A stretch of 30,928 nucleotides of DNA from the NCBI GenBank assembly GCA_041599115.1, contig JBFHXF010000014.1, positions 1 to 30,928 on the forward strand, written 5' to 3'. The position numbers and the translations under genes are program-made. The DNA comes from JACZUI01 sp041599115 (GTDB taxonomy: Bacteria > Actinomycetota > Acidimicrobiia > Spongiisociales > ZC4RG35). The notes beneath the pieces were generated by a model that did not search any database, had not been told where the DNA came from, and saw only the letters and a program-made list of their open reading frames with translations. Shown piece after piece: positions 1-7,832 of the stretch. Numbering within the stretch: position 1 is the first letter of the stretch; every line of letters starts with the position of its first letter.

Positions 1-98
1 GGCAGTGATATGTCATTGATATAGCGCGCTCTGCCACCGAGCTTGTCGGCCCCCTCGGGCCGGGGAGCGTCGGTTCCGACGTGGGCGAACCGCGTCAT
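1..98 (-). CDS. Molybdopterin-binding large subunit of a xanthine dehydrogenase-family hydroxylase (N-terminus only)
   Basis: Partial gene: only the first 32 codons are inside the window and the rest lies beyond base 1. The visible protein starts MTRFAHVGTDAPRPEGADKL and continues with GGRARYINDI. This is the usual opening of Mo-containing hydroxylase large subunits (VG-x-PR-x-D-x-xxK-x-x-G-x-A-x-Y-x-x-D). The ATG at 98-96 overlaps the stop of the 2Fe-2S subunit gene (ATGA, 95-98), so the two are translationally coupled. In the family this chain carries the molybdenum-pterin cofactor and the substrate site. The substrate cannot be read from the part present. Identification rests on the short N-terminus plus its place as the third subunit after the FAD and 2Fe-2S genes. 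Confidence 0.8.
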   Translation of the reverse strand, partial: MTRFAHVGTDAPRPEGADKLGGRARYINDISL

Positions 99-574
99 GG
101 CGTCCATCCCCGGCGTGCCGCTTCCTGGATCGACTCGACGATCTGCACATAGCCGGTGCAACGACACAAGTTGCCGGTGAGGGCCAGCCGGATCTCGGTC
201 TCGGTCGGATGGGGGTTCTCTGTGAGCAAGGCGGCAGTAGTCATGACGATTCCCGGCGTGCAGTAGCCACACTGGGTTCCGCCTCGCCGGAGAAAAGCGC
301 TCTGAATAGATGAGAGCTCTCCGTTGCTGCCGGTGAGGCCTTCGATCGTCGTCACCTTTCTGCCGTCGGCCTCGCCCACCGGATACAGGCAAGAGTTCAC
401 GGCGCGTCCATCGACCAGGACCGTGCACGCCCCGCACTCGCCCTCACCACAAGATTCTTTGGTGCCGGTCTCGCCGAGCACGTCCCGGACCAAGTCGAGC
501 AGTCTGAGATGGGGGGCTACCTCGGTATCGACGGCGAACCCGTTGAGTTCGAATGAGACACGCAGCTTGTTCAT
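95..574 (-). CDS. 2Fe-2S small subunit of xanthine dehydrogenase/CO dehydrogenase-type hydroxylase
   Basis: 159 aa, the normal length for CoxS/XdhC-type iron-sulfur subunits. The N-terminal plant-type ferredoxin domain holds the first cluster motif around residues 42-62 (ESCGEGECGACTV, then a further Cys in NSCLYP). The C-terminal all-alpha domain holds the second cluster (CGYCTPG and CRCTGY). The protein passes electrons from the Mo site to the FAD subunit. The ATG at 574 lies immediately after the FAD-subunit stop, with a GGAGG four bases upstream. The stop overlaps the start of the large-subunit gene. The subunit order FAD, 2Fe-2S, Mo is that of CO dehydrogenase-like operons. Family is certain, substrate unknown. 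Confidence 0.93.
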   Translation of the reverse strand: MNKLRVSFELNGFAVDTEVAPHLRLLDLVRDVLGETGTKESCGEGECGACTVLVDGRAVNSCLYPVGEADGRKVTTIEGLTGSNGELSSIQSAFLRRGGTQCGYCTPGIVMTTAALLTENPHPTETEIRLALTGNLCRCTGYVQIVESIQEAARRGWTP

Positions 575-1426
575 TCAGCCTCCGCCCTCGAGGAGTTGCA
601 GCGCCCTGTCGGCGAGCACACCGGTCAGGTGCAGGCGGTAGTCGGCTGTCGACCGGAGGTCTGTTATCGGTGAGATCTCAGATCGAACCGCGGCGATGGC
701 TCGCTCTCTGGTGCCGGCGTCCAACGGGCTTTCTTCTCCTTCGATTAGCCGTTCGGTCTCCCTGAGCCTGGATGGGACGGGCGCCACCGCTCCTGCGGCC
801 ATCCGCACTTTGGCCCATTTGATCCCGTTCATCTCGACCAGGGCGGCCACGCTGGTGATCGCCAGGTCCATCATCACCCGCCCCTTGCGGAGAAATACCG
901 ACCGGGTTCCTTCTCGTGGAAGCTCCAACAGAATCGCGGTGAGTATCTCTCCGGGCTCGAGGGCGGTCTCTCCCGGACCGAGGAGGAATTCTTCAAGAGT
1001 GATCTCTCGGGTGCTGTCGGCCCCGCGCAACTCGACGGATGCTCCATAGATCAACAAGGCGGGTGCGGTGTCGGCAGCCGGGGAGGCATTGCACAGATTG
1101 CCCCCCACGGTGGCGACATTTCGTATCTGCCGGCTTCCGAGGATGGCAATGGCACCGGCCAAGGCCGGGAAGCGTTGAGCCACCACCGGGTGAAACCCGA
1201 CGTCGGCCAACGGGACGGTGGCTCCGATCCGCACGCGGTCGGTGACCGCGATGCCGCCGAGTTCGGGGAGGCCCCGTAACGAGATAAGAGCGGGTGTTTC
1301 GACACGTCCGTGATTCATTTGGACCAGAAGGTCGGTGCCTCCAGCGATGAGCCGGGCGCCAGGGTTGGCCGCCGCCAGATGGAAGGCCTCCTCGATGGTG
1401 CCCGGCCTGTGGTATTGGTACGTCAT
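575..1426 (-). CDS. FAD-binding middle subunit of xanthine dehydrogenase/CO dehydrogenase-type hydroxylase
   Basis: 283 aa, typical for CoxM-like subunits. The first FAD-binding loop is at about residues 27-33 (LIAGGTDLL). The second is IRNVATVGGNLCNASPAAD near residue 105. Unlike the HcrB-type subunit at 18222-19202, it has no extra Cys-rich insertion after the second loop, so it is an ordinary FAD chain without a 4Fe-4S cluster. It takes electrons from the 2Fe-2S subunit. The ATG at 1426 overlaps the CoA-transferase stop in a TGATG junction. Co-transcription with a CoA-transferase suggests the hydroxylase works on an acid or its CoA ester, but this is inference. Confidence 0.93.
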   Translation of the reverse strand: MTYQYHRPGTIEEAFHLAAANPGARLIAGGTDLLVQMNHGRVETPALISLRGLPELGGIAVTDRVRIGATVPLADVGFHPVVAQRFPALAGAIAILGSRQIRNVATVGGNLCNASPAADTAPALLIYGASVELRGADSTREITLEEFLLGPGETALEPGEILTAILLELPREGTRSVFLRKGRVMMDLAITSVAALVEMNGIKWAKVRMAAGAVAPVPSRLRETERLIEGEESPLDAGTRERAIAAVRSEISPITDLRSTADYRLHLTGVLADRALQLLEGGG

Positions 1427-2637
1427 CAGGCGATGACTCCTCCGGAACGCAACGACTCCAACTCGGCCCCTGAGAACCCGGCCTCGCTCAGAACCGTATT
1501 CGTGTCCTGGCCATAGCGAGGTGGAAATGGCAGCGTCCTTCCGATCTCGTCGAGATGGGAGACGGGCACAGCCGGTGGGGGCAGTCGGATCTCACTACCG
1601 TCGGGGGCGACGGTTCGCAGGGCCGACTCCCTCACGAAGTCCAGATCGGGCACCTGTTCGATCGGAGTGATCCCCGAATGCGGTATGGAGGCTGCCTCCA
1701 GGGCCTCGGCCAGGGTGGCCGAATCGAAGCCGGCGGTCAGATCACCGATTCGGCGGTGTAGATCAGTCTCTTCGGACCTCCGTTGCTCGTTGGTGCGAAA
1801 ACGCGGCTCGTCCAGTTTCGAGAAGAGCGGCTGAGCCACCAGTCGGGCCCATTGGGCATCGCTGCCAATTGCGATATAGACATAGCCGTCGGCGGTGGGA
1901 TAGGCGTTGACCGGGATGAACTGACGGTGCTTGTTTCCGTTACGTTTCAGTTCCGCGGGTGGGCTCCCCATGTCCAGCAGCGGGGTGAAGGTGTGCAGCC
2001 AGGACACTGCCGAGTGGGCCAGCGAAACGTCGATGAGCTTTCCCTGCCCGCTTCGCTCCCGCTCGAGCATGGCCAGGAGCACCTGGGCGAAGACCTCGTC
2101 CCCAGATTTCAGATCGGTCAGGGGCGGACCGCATTGCATGGGCGGCCCGTCACGTTCTCCGGTGAGGTCCATGATCCCGGTGAGCGCCTGGGTCACCGGG
2201 TCGTATCCGGGCACGTCCGGGTGGTCGATACCCATCGCCAACACCGAGCACCAGATCAGATCGTCCTTCACCGCCTTGAGGGTCTCGTAATCGACACCGA
2301 GCTCGCGGTGCCGAGCCGGCATGGTGTTGGTGCAGAAGACGTCGACTTCGAGGGCGTCGATCAGACGAAGCAGAGCCCGACGCCCTTGCTCTTCCTTGAG
2401 GTTGAGAGCGATCGCCTCCTTGCCCACATTGGGTGCCACGTAGTAACTGTGGCGGTCGTCGCCGGCCACCGGCCGACCGATGTAACGGTTGGGGTCCCCC
2501 CGGGATGCCCGGCCGCCGATCGGCGTCGATTCGATGCGGATGACCCGCCATCCGAGATGCACGAATCGGAGGGTGCCGTAGGGGAGGCTCAAGGCTTGTT
2601 CGAGACTGAGGACGACTGGCCGATCGGGGTGTGCCAT
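1426..2637 (-). CDS. Class III (CaiB/BaiF family) CoA-transferase
   Basis: 403 aa from the ATG at 2637; a TTG at 2649 would add four residues. Neither start has a clear ribosome binding site. The fold is recognisable from VIRIE near residue 33, the YYVAPNVGKEAIALNLK stretch (residues 65-81), the GYDPVTQALTGIMDLTG segment and the PPLTDLKSGD motif. The Asp at about residue 175 in that motif lies where family III enzymes carry the catalytic aspartate that forms the acyl-CoA/aspartyl anhydride. GQGKLIDVSL follows, as expected. The N-terminus is less conserved than usual. The enzyme would move CoA from a donor such as succinyl-CoA to a carboxylic acid. It heads the Mo-hydroxylase operon and diverges from the mutase operon, so it probably activates the acid that pathway uses. 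Confidence 0.88.
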   Translation of the reverse strand: MAHPDRPVVLSLEQALSLPYGTLRFVHLGWRVIRIESTPIGGRASRGDPNRYIGRPVAGDDRHSYYVAPNVGKEAIALNLKEEQGRRALLRLIDALEVDVFCTNTMPARHRELGVDYETLKAVKDDLIWCSVLAMGIDHPDVPGYDPVTQALTGIMDLTGERDGPPMQCGPPLTDLKSGDEVFAQVLLAMLERERSGQGKLIDVSLAHSAVSWLHTFTPLLDMGSPPAELKRNGNKHRQFIPVNAYPTADGYVYIAIGSDAQWARLVAQPLFSKLDEPRFRTNEQRRSEETDLHRRIGDLTAGFDSATLAEALEAASIPHSGITPIEQVPDLDFVRESALRTVAPDGSEIRLPPPAVPVSHLDEIGRTLPFPPRYGQDTNTVLSEAGFSGAELESLRSGGVIA

Positions 2638-2700
2638 TGAATCAGGCAATGGGGTGGTTGCGGACGCTGTTCTCTGTTCGGGAGACGAATACGCTGCTGG

Positions 2701-2757
2701 TCACTTGTGTCCGCATGCCTTTCCGAGCGCTCGGAGCCAGATTGAGGTTTTTGCCAT
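2701..2757 (-). CDS. Possible 18-aa leader peptide or small ORF upstream of the CoA-transferase
   Basis: A minus-strand frame MAKTSIWLRALGKACGHK starts at the ATG 2757-2755 and stops with TGA at 2703-2701. A GGGAGA lies a few bases upstream. It is in the same frame as the CoA-transferase 64 bases downstream, and no further stop separates them. It could therefore be a leader peptide, a remnant of an older N-terminus, or chance. A perfect palindrome sits inside it. A TTATAG element lies so close upstream that, if it is the -10 box, the transcript would be nearly leaderless and the Shine-Dalgarno would not be transcribed. I do not recognise the peptide. Confidence 0.25.
   Translation of the reverse strand: MAKTSIWLRALGKACGHK
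2722..2735. promoter_or_regulatory. Perfect 14-bp palindrome, candidate operator
   Basis: TCCGAGCGCTCGGA reads the same on both strands (7 of 7 positions). It lies in the divergent promoter region about 85 bases before the CoA-transferase ATG, just downstream of the minus-strand TTATAG element. A position after the presumed transcription start would suit a repressor site for the minus-strand operon. No regulator gene is adjacent, so the binding protein is unknown. Confidence 0.35.
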
Positions 2758-2937
2758 TTTGATCTCCCTATAACCAGGACTGAGATTACGGGATAGATGC
2801 GGTCATTGGGGCGGAAGGGGTGGCGTGGCCCTTGGCGGGCCTCGACTTCGGGAGAGCATCGTGGACGCGATCAGGTCGGAATCAGGGGCGGTAGGGTGTT
2901 TTAGTCTTCCGTGTCTCGGGCAAAGGAGCAGGTAGCG

Positions 2938-4560
2938 GTGACTGGCAAGCCGGCAGACTCGGGTCGGTCTGTGGAAACTACATCGGGTGTGCCGATCAAG
3001 CCGATCTATGGCCCCCAGGACACGGCCGGGCTCGACTATGCCCGCGATTTGGGGAATCCCGGCGAGTATCCGATGACCCGGGGCCCCTACCCGGAGATGT
3101 ACCGCTCCAAGCTCTGGACGATGCGCACGTACACCGGATTCGGGACTGTCTCCGACGTGAATGCGTGGAACAAGCGTCTCTACGAGGAGGAGGGTGCCAC
3201 CGGGCTGTCCGTGGCCCTCGACCTCCCGACTCAGATGGGTTATGACTCCGACGATCCCGAGTGGGGCCCCGAGGTCGGCAGGGTTGGAGTGGCGATCGAC
3301 TCGCTGGCGGACCTCGAGGTGCTCTTCGACGGGATCCCCCTCGATGAGATCTCCACCTCGTTCACCATCAACGCTCCCGCTTTCCTCTTCCTTGCCCTCT
3401 ATCAGGTAGCTGGCGAGAAACAGGGGATCCCGGCGGCCAAGCTGCGGCCGATCGTTCAGAACGACATTCTCAAGGAGTTCTTCGCACGGGGAGCCTGCGT
3501 GTTTCCGGTGGAGCCCAGCCTGAGGCTCGTGGCCGACACCTTCGAGTACTGCTCCGAGACCATGCCTCGGGCCAACCCCATCTCGGTCTGTGGCTATCAC
3601 ATTCGAGAATCCGGCGCCACGGCCGTCCAGGAGATGGCATTCGCCATCTCCAACGCCGTTGAGTACATCGATCGGGCGCTGCAGCGTGGGTTGGAGATCG
3701 ACTCGTTCGCCCCCCGTATCTCGTGGAATCTCGGGGCCTTTATGAACCTGTTCGAGGAAGTCGCCAAGTACCGGGCCAGCCGCAGGATCTGGGCCCATCT
3801 GATGAAGGAGCGTTACGGCGCTCTCGACCCCCGCTCCTGGCGGTTCCTCTGGTTCGCGGGAACTTGCGGGTCGACCTTCAGCCACACCCAACCGCTCAAC
3901 AACATCGTCAGGGCGACGGTGGAGACCCTGGCTCTGGTGCTGGGCGGAGTGCAGAGCATCACCGTCAACACCTGGCAGGAGGCCTTCGAGATCCCGGACC
4001 AGCAGGCAATGCTGACGGCCCTGCGGACCCAGCAGATCATTGCCTACGAGTCGGGGGTCGCGGACACCGCCGACCCACTCGCCGGGTCCTATTTCGTCGA
4101 ATCGCTGACTGACGAATACGAGCGACGAATCCTGGATCTGATGGACGATGTGGCCGGGAGGGGCGGGATGGCGCGTTGCATCGAGAGCGGATACATCGCC
4201 CGGGTTGTCCTCGATGAGGCGTACAAACATGCCAGGGCGGTCGAGTCGGGCGAGCGGAAGATCGTCGGCGAAAACGTTTTCACCATCGACGACGAGAACA
4301 CTCCGACCGGGCTCTTCGAGCACGATCCCGGGGTGCTGGCCGAGCAGACGACCCGACTGGCTGAGGTTCGCGAACAGCGCGACGGCGAAGCCGTTGCCGC
4401 CGCCCTCACCTCTCTGGAGGTGGCGGCCCGGGACCCCGGGATCAACATCATGCCGGCGACGGTGGAGTGTGTCAGGGCCTACGCGACGGTCGGGGAGATC
4501 TTTGCGACGCTCAGGGGCGTGTTCGGCGAATACCAAGAGCCGCTGGACATATTCGGATGA
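2938..4560 (+). CDS. B12-dependent acyl-CoA mutase, catalytic (large) chain, methylmalonyl-CoA mutase family
   Basis: 540 aa, the TIM-barrel part only; the B12-binding domain is separate (compare 9558-9971). I chose the GTG at 2938, which has AAGGAG nine bases upstream; a GTG at 2911 in frame has no such site. Residues that hold the substrate carboxylate in methylmalonyl-CoA mutase are kept: Tyr65 in RTYTGF, Arg184 in EFFARG, and Tyr220-His221 in CGYHIRESG. Gln174 (VQND) and Arg260 (FAPR) are kept too. The usual LR-x-H-x-Q-T-S-G-x-S-L-T loop is replaced at residues 302-316 by RFLWFAGTCGSTFSH, two residues longer. This points to a dicarboxylyl-CoA type substrate but not ordinary methylmalonyl-CoA. 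The stop overlaps the dehydrogenase start (ATGA). Confidence 0.88.
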   Translation: MTGKPADSGRSVETTSGVPIKPIYGPQDTAGLDYARDLGNPGEYPMTRGPYPEMYRSKLWTMRTYTGFGTVSDVNAWNKRLYEEEGATGLSVALDLPTQMGYDSDDPEWGPEVGRVGVAIDSLADLEVLFDGIPLDEISTSFTINAPAFLFLALYQVAGEKQGIPAAKLRPIVQNDILKEFFARGACVFPVEPSLRLVADTFEYCSETMPRANPISVCGYHIRESGATAVQEMAFAISNAVEYIDRALQRGLEIDSFAPRISWNLGAFMNLFEEVAKYRASRRIWAHLMKERYGALDPRSWRFLWFAGTCGSTFSHTQPLNNIVRATVETLALVLGGVQSITVNTWQEAFEIPDQQAMLTALRTQQIIAYESGVADTADPLAGSYFVESLTDEYERRILDLMDDVAGRGGMARCIESGYIARVVLDEAYKHARAVESGERKIVGENVFTIDDENTPTGLFEHDPGVLAEQTTRLAEVREQRDGEAVAAALTSLEVAARDPGINIMPATVECVRAYATVGEIFATLRGVFGEYQEPLDIFG

Positions 4561-5693
4561 GCGTCGAACGGGATCTCTTCCGCGAGTCCGTCCGGTCTTT
4601 CGTCGCTGCGGAGGTGGCGCCTCAGGCCGAAGAGCTCGACCGTCATGGGGTCTTCCCCGACGCCCTCTTCCGCAAGGCGGGGCAGATGGGCCTTTTCGGG
4701 CTCCGTTACCCCGAAGATGTCGGCGGCCAGGGGGCCGATTTCGTCACCGCTTGCGTGATGTACGAAGAGCTTGCCTACGGGAGTCTTTCTTTCGCGGCGA
4801 TCAGCGCGATGCAGAGCCTGATGGGAACCCATTTCGTTCATCGATTCGGCACGCCCGCTCAGCACGAGAGATATCTGCTTCCCGCCCTGAGAGGCGAGTC
4901 GATTGCCACCTTCGCTCTCACCGAGCCCGATGCCGGATCAGACCTGGGCGCCATGAAGACCCGGGCGAACCGTCTCGACGGTGGCTGGGTCATCAACGGC
5001 ACGAAGACCTGGATCACCAACGCCCCGGTGGCCTCATTTCTCACCGTCGGCGCCAAGACGAGCAGCGAATCCGGGATAAAGAACATCGCCCTTTTCCTGG
5101 TTGACGCCGAGAACCCGGGGTTCTCCGTGGGCAAGCCGATCGACAAGCTCGGCGTCAGGTCGAGTTTGACCTCGGAGGTGTCGTTCGACGAGTGTTTCGT
5201 GGACGACGAGGCCCTCCTCGGCGGGGAAGGTGATGGTGTCAGCAACATCGGTGGGGTCCTTTCTGAGATTCGGGTGATGACCGCGGCTTTGGCTGTCGGG
5301 CTATCCCGACGGGCCCTCGATGACGCGGTGGCCTACTCCAAGGACCGACAGGCCTTCGGGCGCAGCATCGGAAGATTCCAGAGCATCGAGCACAAGCTCG
5401 CCGAGATGGAGACCTCGCTTTATGCCTCGGCTCTCATGACCGACGACGCCGCGTCCCGAATCGATCGTGGTGAGCCCAGCCCGCATCATTCCGCCATGGC
5501 GAAGCTCTTCGCCACAGAGGCCTGTGCCATGATCGTCGACGAGACGACCCGGATCTTCGGCAGCTACGGCTTCGCCATGGAATATGCCGCCCAACGCTAT
5601 TTCCGGGATGCCCGCTTCCTTCTCTATGGAGGGGGAACCTCGGAGCTGTTGCGCGGGATCATCGGACGCGGTGTTCTCAAGAGTGATGATTGA
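4557..5693 (+). CDS. Acyl-CoA dehydrogenase family protein with an altered active-site motif
   Basis: 378 aa, full length for the family. The start is the ATG at 4557, inside the mutase stop. FAD and substrate motifs are clear: ATFALTEPDAGSDLGAMKT (residues 118-135), WVINGTKTWITN (144-155) and KDRQAFGRSIGRFQSIEHKLAEM (262-284). The C-terminal RYFRDARFLLYGGGTSELLR aligns with the family RDxxxxxIYEGTxEI motif, and the catalytic Glu position is Gly359. The alternative Glu used by isovaleryl- and long-chain-type enzymes, just before Arg239, is Ile238; Glu237 is one residue further away. So the base is not obvious and the reaction may not be a standard alpha,beta-dehydrogenation. Coupling to the mutase suggests it acts on the mutase product or precursor. 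Confidence 0.9.
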   Translation: MSVERDLFRESVRSFVAAEVAPQAEELDRHGVFPDALFRKAGQMGLFGLRYPEDVGGQGADFVTACVMYEELAYGSLSFAAISAMQSLMGTHFVHRFGTPAQHERYLLPALRGESIATFALTEPDAGSDLGAMKTRANRLDGGWVINGTKTWITNAPVASFLTVGAKTSSESGIKNIALFLVDAENPGFSVGKPIDKLGVRSSLTSEVSFDECFVDDEALLGGEGDGVSNIGGVLSEIRVMTAALAVGLSRRALDDAVAYSKDRQAFGRSIGRFQSIEHKLAEMETSLYASALMTDDAASRIDRGEPSPHHSAMAKLFATEACAMIVDETTRIFGSYGFAMEYAAQRYFRDARFLLYGGGTSELLRGIIGRGVLKSDD

Positions 5694-5768
5694 CCCGCCG
5701 GTGATGTCCGCCGCTGTGAAGCAATCATGCCGGCATCACCTCGCGTCGTCATCGACGGACGTACGGGC

Positions 5769-7832
5769 ATGATCCGCGTGGGTTTCGACGTCGGGGGGAC
5801 CTTCACCGATTTCGTGCTCGAGGATGAGACCGGCAGATGGCACACCGGCAAGCGGCTGACGACCTACCCCGATCCTTCGGAGGCCTGCATTGCCGGGTTG
5901 GAGTCCCTTCTCCGGGAGGCCGGTGTGGGTTTCGACGAGGTCACCCGGGCGGTCCATGGCACCACTCTCGGTTCGAACATCGTCATCGAGAGGAAAGGCG
6001 TCGGAGTGGCACTCGCCACGACTGCTGGCTTCAGGGACGTGCTCCAGATCGGCAGGGAGAAGCGGTATCAGGTCTACGACCTGCAGATCACCAAGCCCGA
6101 CCCTTTGATAGATCGGTCCATGATCTGGGAAATCGAAGAGCGGATCCTGGCGAACGGAGAAGTCCGCAATCCGATGAAGGAGGCTTCTGCGCGGGCCGTC
6201 ATCCGGGAGATCTCGGATCGCGGGGTCACCTCACTGGGCGTTTGCTTTCTCCACAGTTACATCAATCCCGCGCATGAGAGGCGTTTTGCAGAATTGGTCT
6301 CCGAAGAGGCGCCACATATCGCGGTCTCCCTCTCCTCGGAGGTCTCTCCTCAGTTCAGGGAGTACGAGCGCACCAGCACGACCGTCGTCAACGCCTACCT
6401 GATCAACGCCGTAAGCGAGTATCTGCGGGCCATGGTCGATCAACTCGCCTCTCGCGGTTACGGGGGCCGGTTGTTCATCATGCAGTCCGGCGGCGGCGTC
6501 GCCACGGCGGAGGCCATGTCGGACCTTCCGGTGAGGATGATCGAGTCGGGCCCGGCGGCCGGGGCACTGATCGCGGCAAGGTTCGGCGCCCTGTCGGGTC
6601 ATGAGGATCTGGTCGCCTTCGACATGGGGGGGACCACCGCCAAGCTCTCGCTGGTGAGCGGGGGCGAACCCAGCACCGTGGGCCAGTTCGAATTGCACAA
6701 GGTCCGCCTCGCCCCCGGAAGCGGCATCCCGATGAACGTCAGGAGCATCGATCTCGTCGAGATCGGCGCGGGCGGGGGCAGCATCGCCCGGGTCGCCCGG
6801 GGGACCATCCAGGTCGGCCCCGACAGCGCCGGGTCGGTGCCGGGTCCGGTCTGCTACGGGCTCGGAGGCACCGAGCCCACCGTCACCGACGCCAACCTGG
6901 TTCTCGGATATGTGAATCCGAACCGGTTCGCCGGCGGGTCCATGACCCTGGACCTCGAAGCTGCGAAGAGTGTTATCGCCGAGAAAGTGGCGCAGCCGCT
7001 GGGGATCTCCACCGAAGAGGCCGCCTGGGGGATCCACCGGATCGTCAACCTGAACATGGAGATGGCGACTCGAGTGGTGTCGATCGAGCGTGGCAACGAC
7101 CCGAGAGAACTGGCGCTGGTGGCCACCGGGGGCTCGGGCCCCGCCCATGCCTGCCGTCTGGCGGTCGCCCTCGGGATGCCCCTGGTCTTGATCCCGGCAG
7201 CGGCCGGAGTCGCCTCTGCGGTAGGCCTTTTGTCGGCCGATGTGAAATTCGACACGTCACGGTCCTTCGTCGCACTGCTGGCGGGATTGGACCCGGAAAG
7301 GCTGACCGGGATCTTCCAGGAGATGGAGAGCGAGGCTTCCCGGGTGATCGAGGAGTCGACCGATGCGACCCCGGTGAGAATGGTGCGCGAAGTCGATCTC
7401 AGATACGTGGGCCAGGGCTTCGAATTGCCGGTCGAGATTCCCGAAGGCCCGGTGACCGTCGAGACCCTGAAGACCGCCCGGCAGCGGTTCGACGAGGTCT
7501 ATTCGAGGAGATACGGCTTTGCCAGCACCGACAAGCCGGTAGAGGCGACCACCTGGAAGGTCACCGCATATGGGGAGAGCCCCGGTCTCGACGTGCCGGT
7601 CATCGACCACCGCTCGGGTGCCGAACCTCCGCCCGCGGAGAGACGACCGGCCTATTTCCCCGAGACGTCCGGATTCACCGACACCGCGGTCTTCAGTCGC
7701 GACGAATTGGTCCCCGACCAGGTGGTGGAGGGCCCTGCCATCGTGGAGGAGCGGGAATCCACCACAGTCATCCCACCCGGATTGGAGGGAATCGTGGACC
7801 GCTACGGAACGCTCCGGATCGGTGTCAAATGA
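5769..7832 (+). CDS. Hydantoinase/oxoprolinase A subunit (HyuA/ApcA-like ATP-dependent amidohydrolase or carboxylase)
   Basis: 687 aa from the ATG at 5769, which places the family's first strand (MIRVGFDVGGTFTDFVLE) at the N-terminus; an ATG at 5727 would add 14 residues without a better ribosome site. Actin-like ATPase motifs appear in order: GFDVGGTFTD, HGTTLGSNIVIERKG (about residues 65-79), FDMGGTTAKLS (about 285), the GAGGGSIA loop and GPVCYGLGG-x-EPTVTDANLVLGY. Known members pair with a B subunit to hydrolyse cyclic amides at ATP cost (5-oxoproline, N-methylhydantoin, caprolactam) or to carboxylate ketones (acetophenone, acetone). The sequence alone does not decide between these. It sits 75 bases after the dehydrogenase and overlaps the B gene by four bases. 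Confidence 0.9.
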   Translation: MIRVGFDVGGTFTDFVLEDETGRWHTGKRLTTYPDPSEACIAGLESLLREAGVGFDEVTRAVHGTTLGSNIVIERKGVGVALATTAGFRDVLQIGREKRYQVYDLQITKPDPLIDRSMIWEIEERILANGEVRNPMKEASARAVIREISDRGVTSLGVCFLHSYINPAHERRFAELVSEEAPHIAVSLSSEVSPQFREYERTSTTVVNAYLINAVSEYLRAMVDQLASRGYGGRLFIMQSGGGVATAEAMSDLPVRMIESGPAAGALIAARFGALSGHEDLVAFDMGGTTAKLSLVSGGEPSTVGQFELHKVRLAPGSGIPMNVRSIDLVEIGAGGGSIARVARGTIQVGPDSAGSVPGPVCYGLGGTEPTVTDANLVLGYVNPNRFAGGSMTLDLEAAKSVIAEKVAQPLGISTEEAAWGIHRIVNLNMEMATRVVSIERGNDPRELALVATGGSGPAHACRLAVALGMPLVLIPAAAGVASAVGLLSADVKFDTSRSFVALLAGLDPERLTGIFQEMESEASRVIEESTDATPVRMVREVDLRYVGQGFELPVEIPEGPVTVETLKTARQRFDEVYSRRYGFASTDKPVEATTWKVTAYGESPGLDVPVIDHRSGAEPPPAERRPAYFPETSGFTDTAVFSRDELVPDQVVEGPAIVEERESTTVIPPGLEGIVDRYGTLRIGVK

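Larger units (their letters stand above)
2638..2937. promoter_or_regulatory. Divergent intergenic region between CoA-transferase and mutase operons
   Basis: About 300 bases holding the promoters of two divergent operons. It contains a perfect 14-bp palindrome (TCCGAGCGCTCGGA, 2722-2735), a minus-strand TATA-like element TTATAG (2773-2768) and a possible 18-codon minus-strand reading frame (2701-2757). Just before the mutase gene a strong AAGGAG (2923-2928) stands nine bases from the GTG at 2938. I could not place a convincing -35/-10 pair for the plus-strand operon. Confidence 0.5.

Noticed and set aside
2911..2937. Upstream GTG at 2911 as the mutase start
   Set aside because: It lacks a Shine-Dalgarno, and the strong AAGGAG at 2923-2928 would be inside the gene and points to the GTG at 2938.
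2803..4536. Long open frame on the minus strand opposite the mutase gene (577 codons)
   Set aside because: It is antisense to a well-conserved mutase, has low-complexity composition and no recognisable motif; long antisense frames are common in high-GC DNA.
5727..5768. ATG at 5727 as the start of the hydantoinase A gene
   Set aside because: The extra 14 residues precede the family's normal N-terminus and have no better ribosome site than the ATG at 5769; kept only as an alternative.
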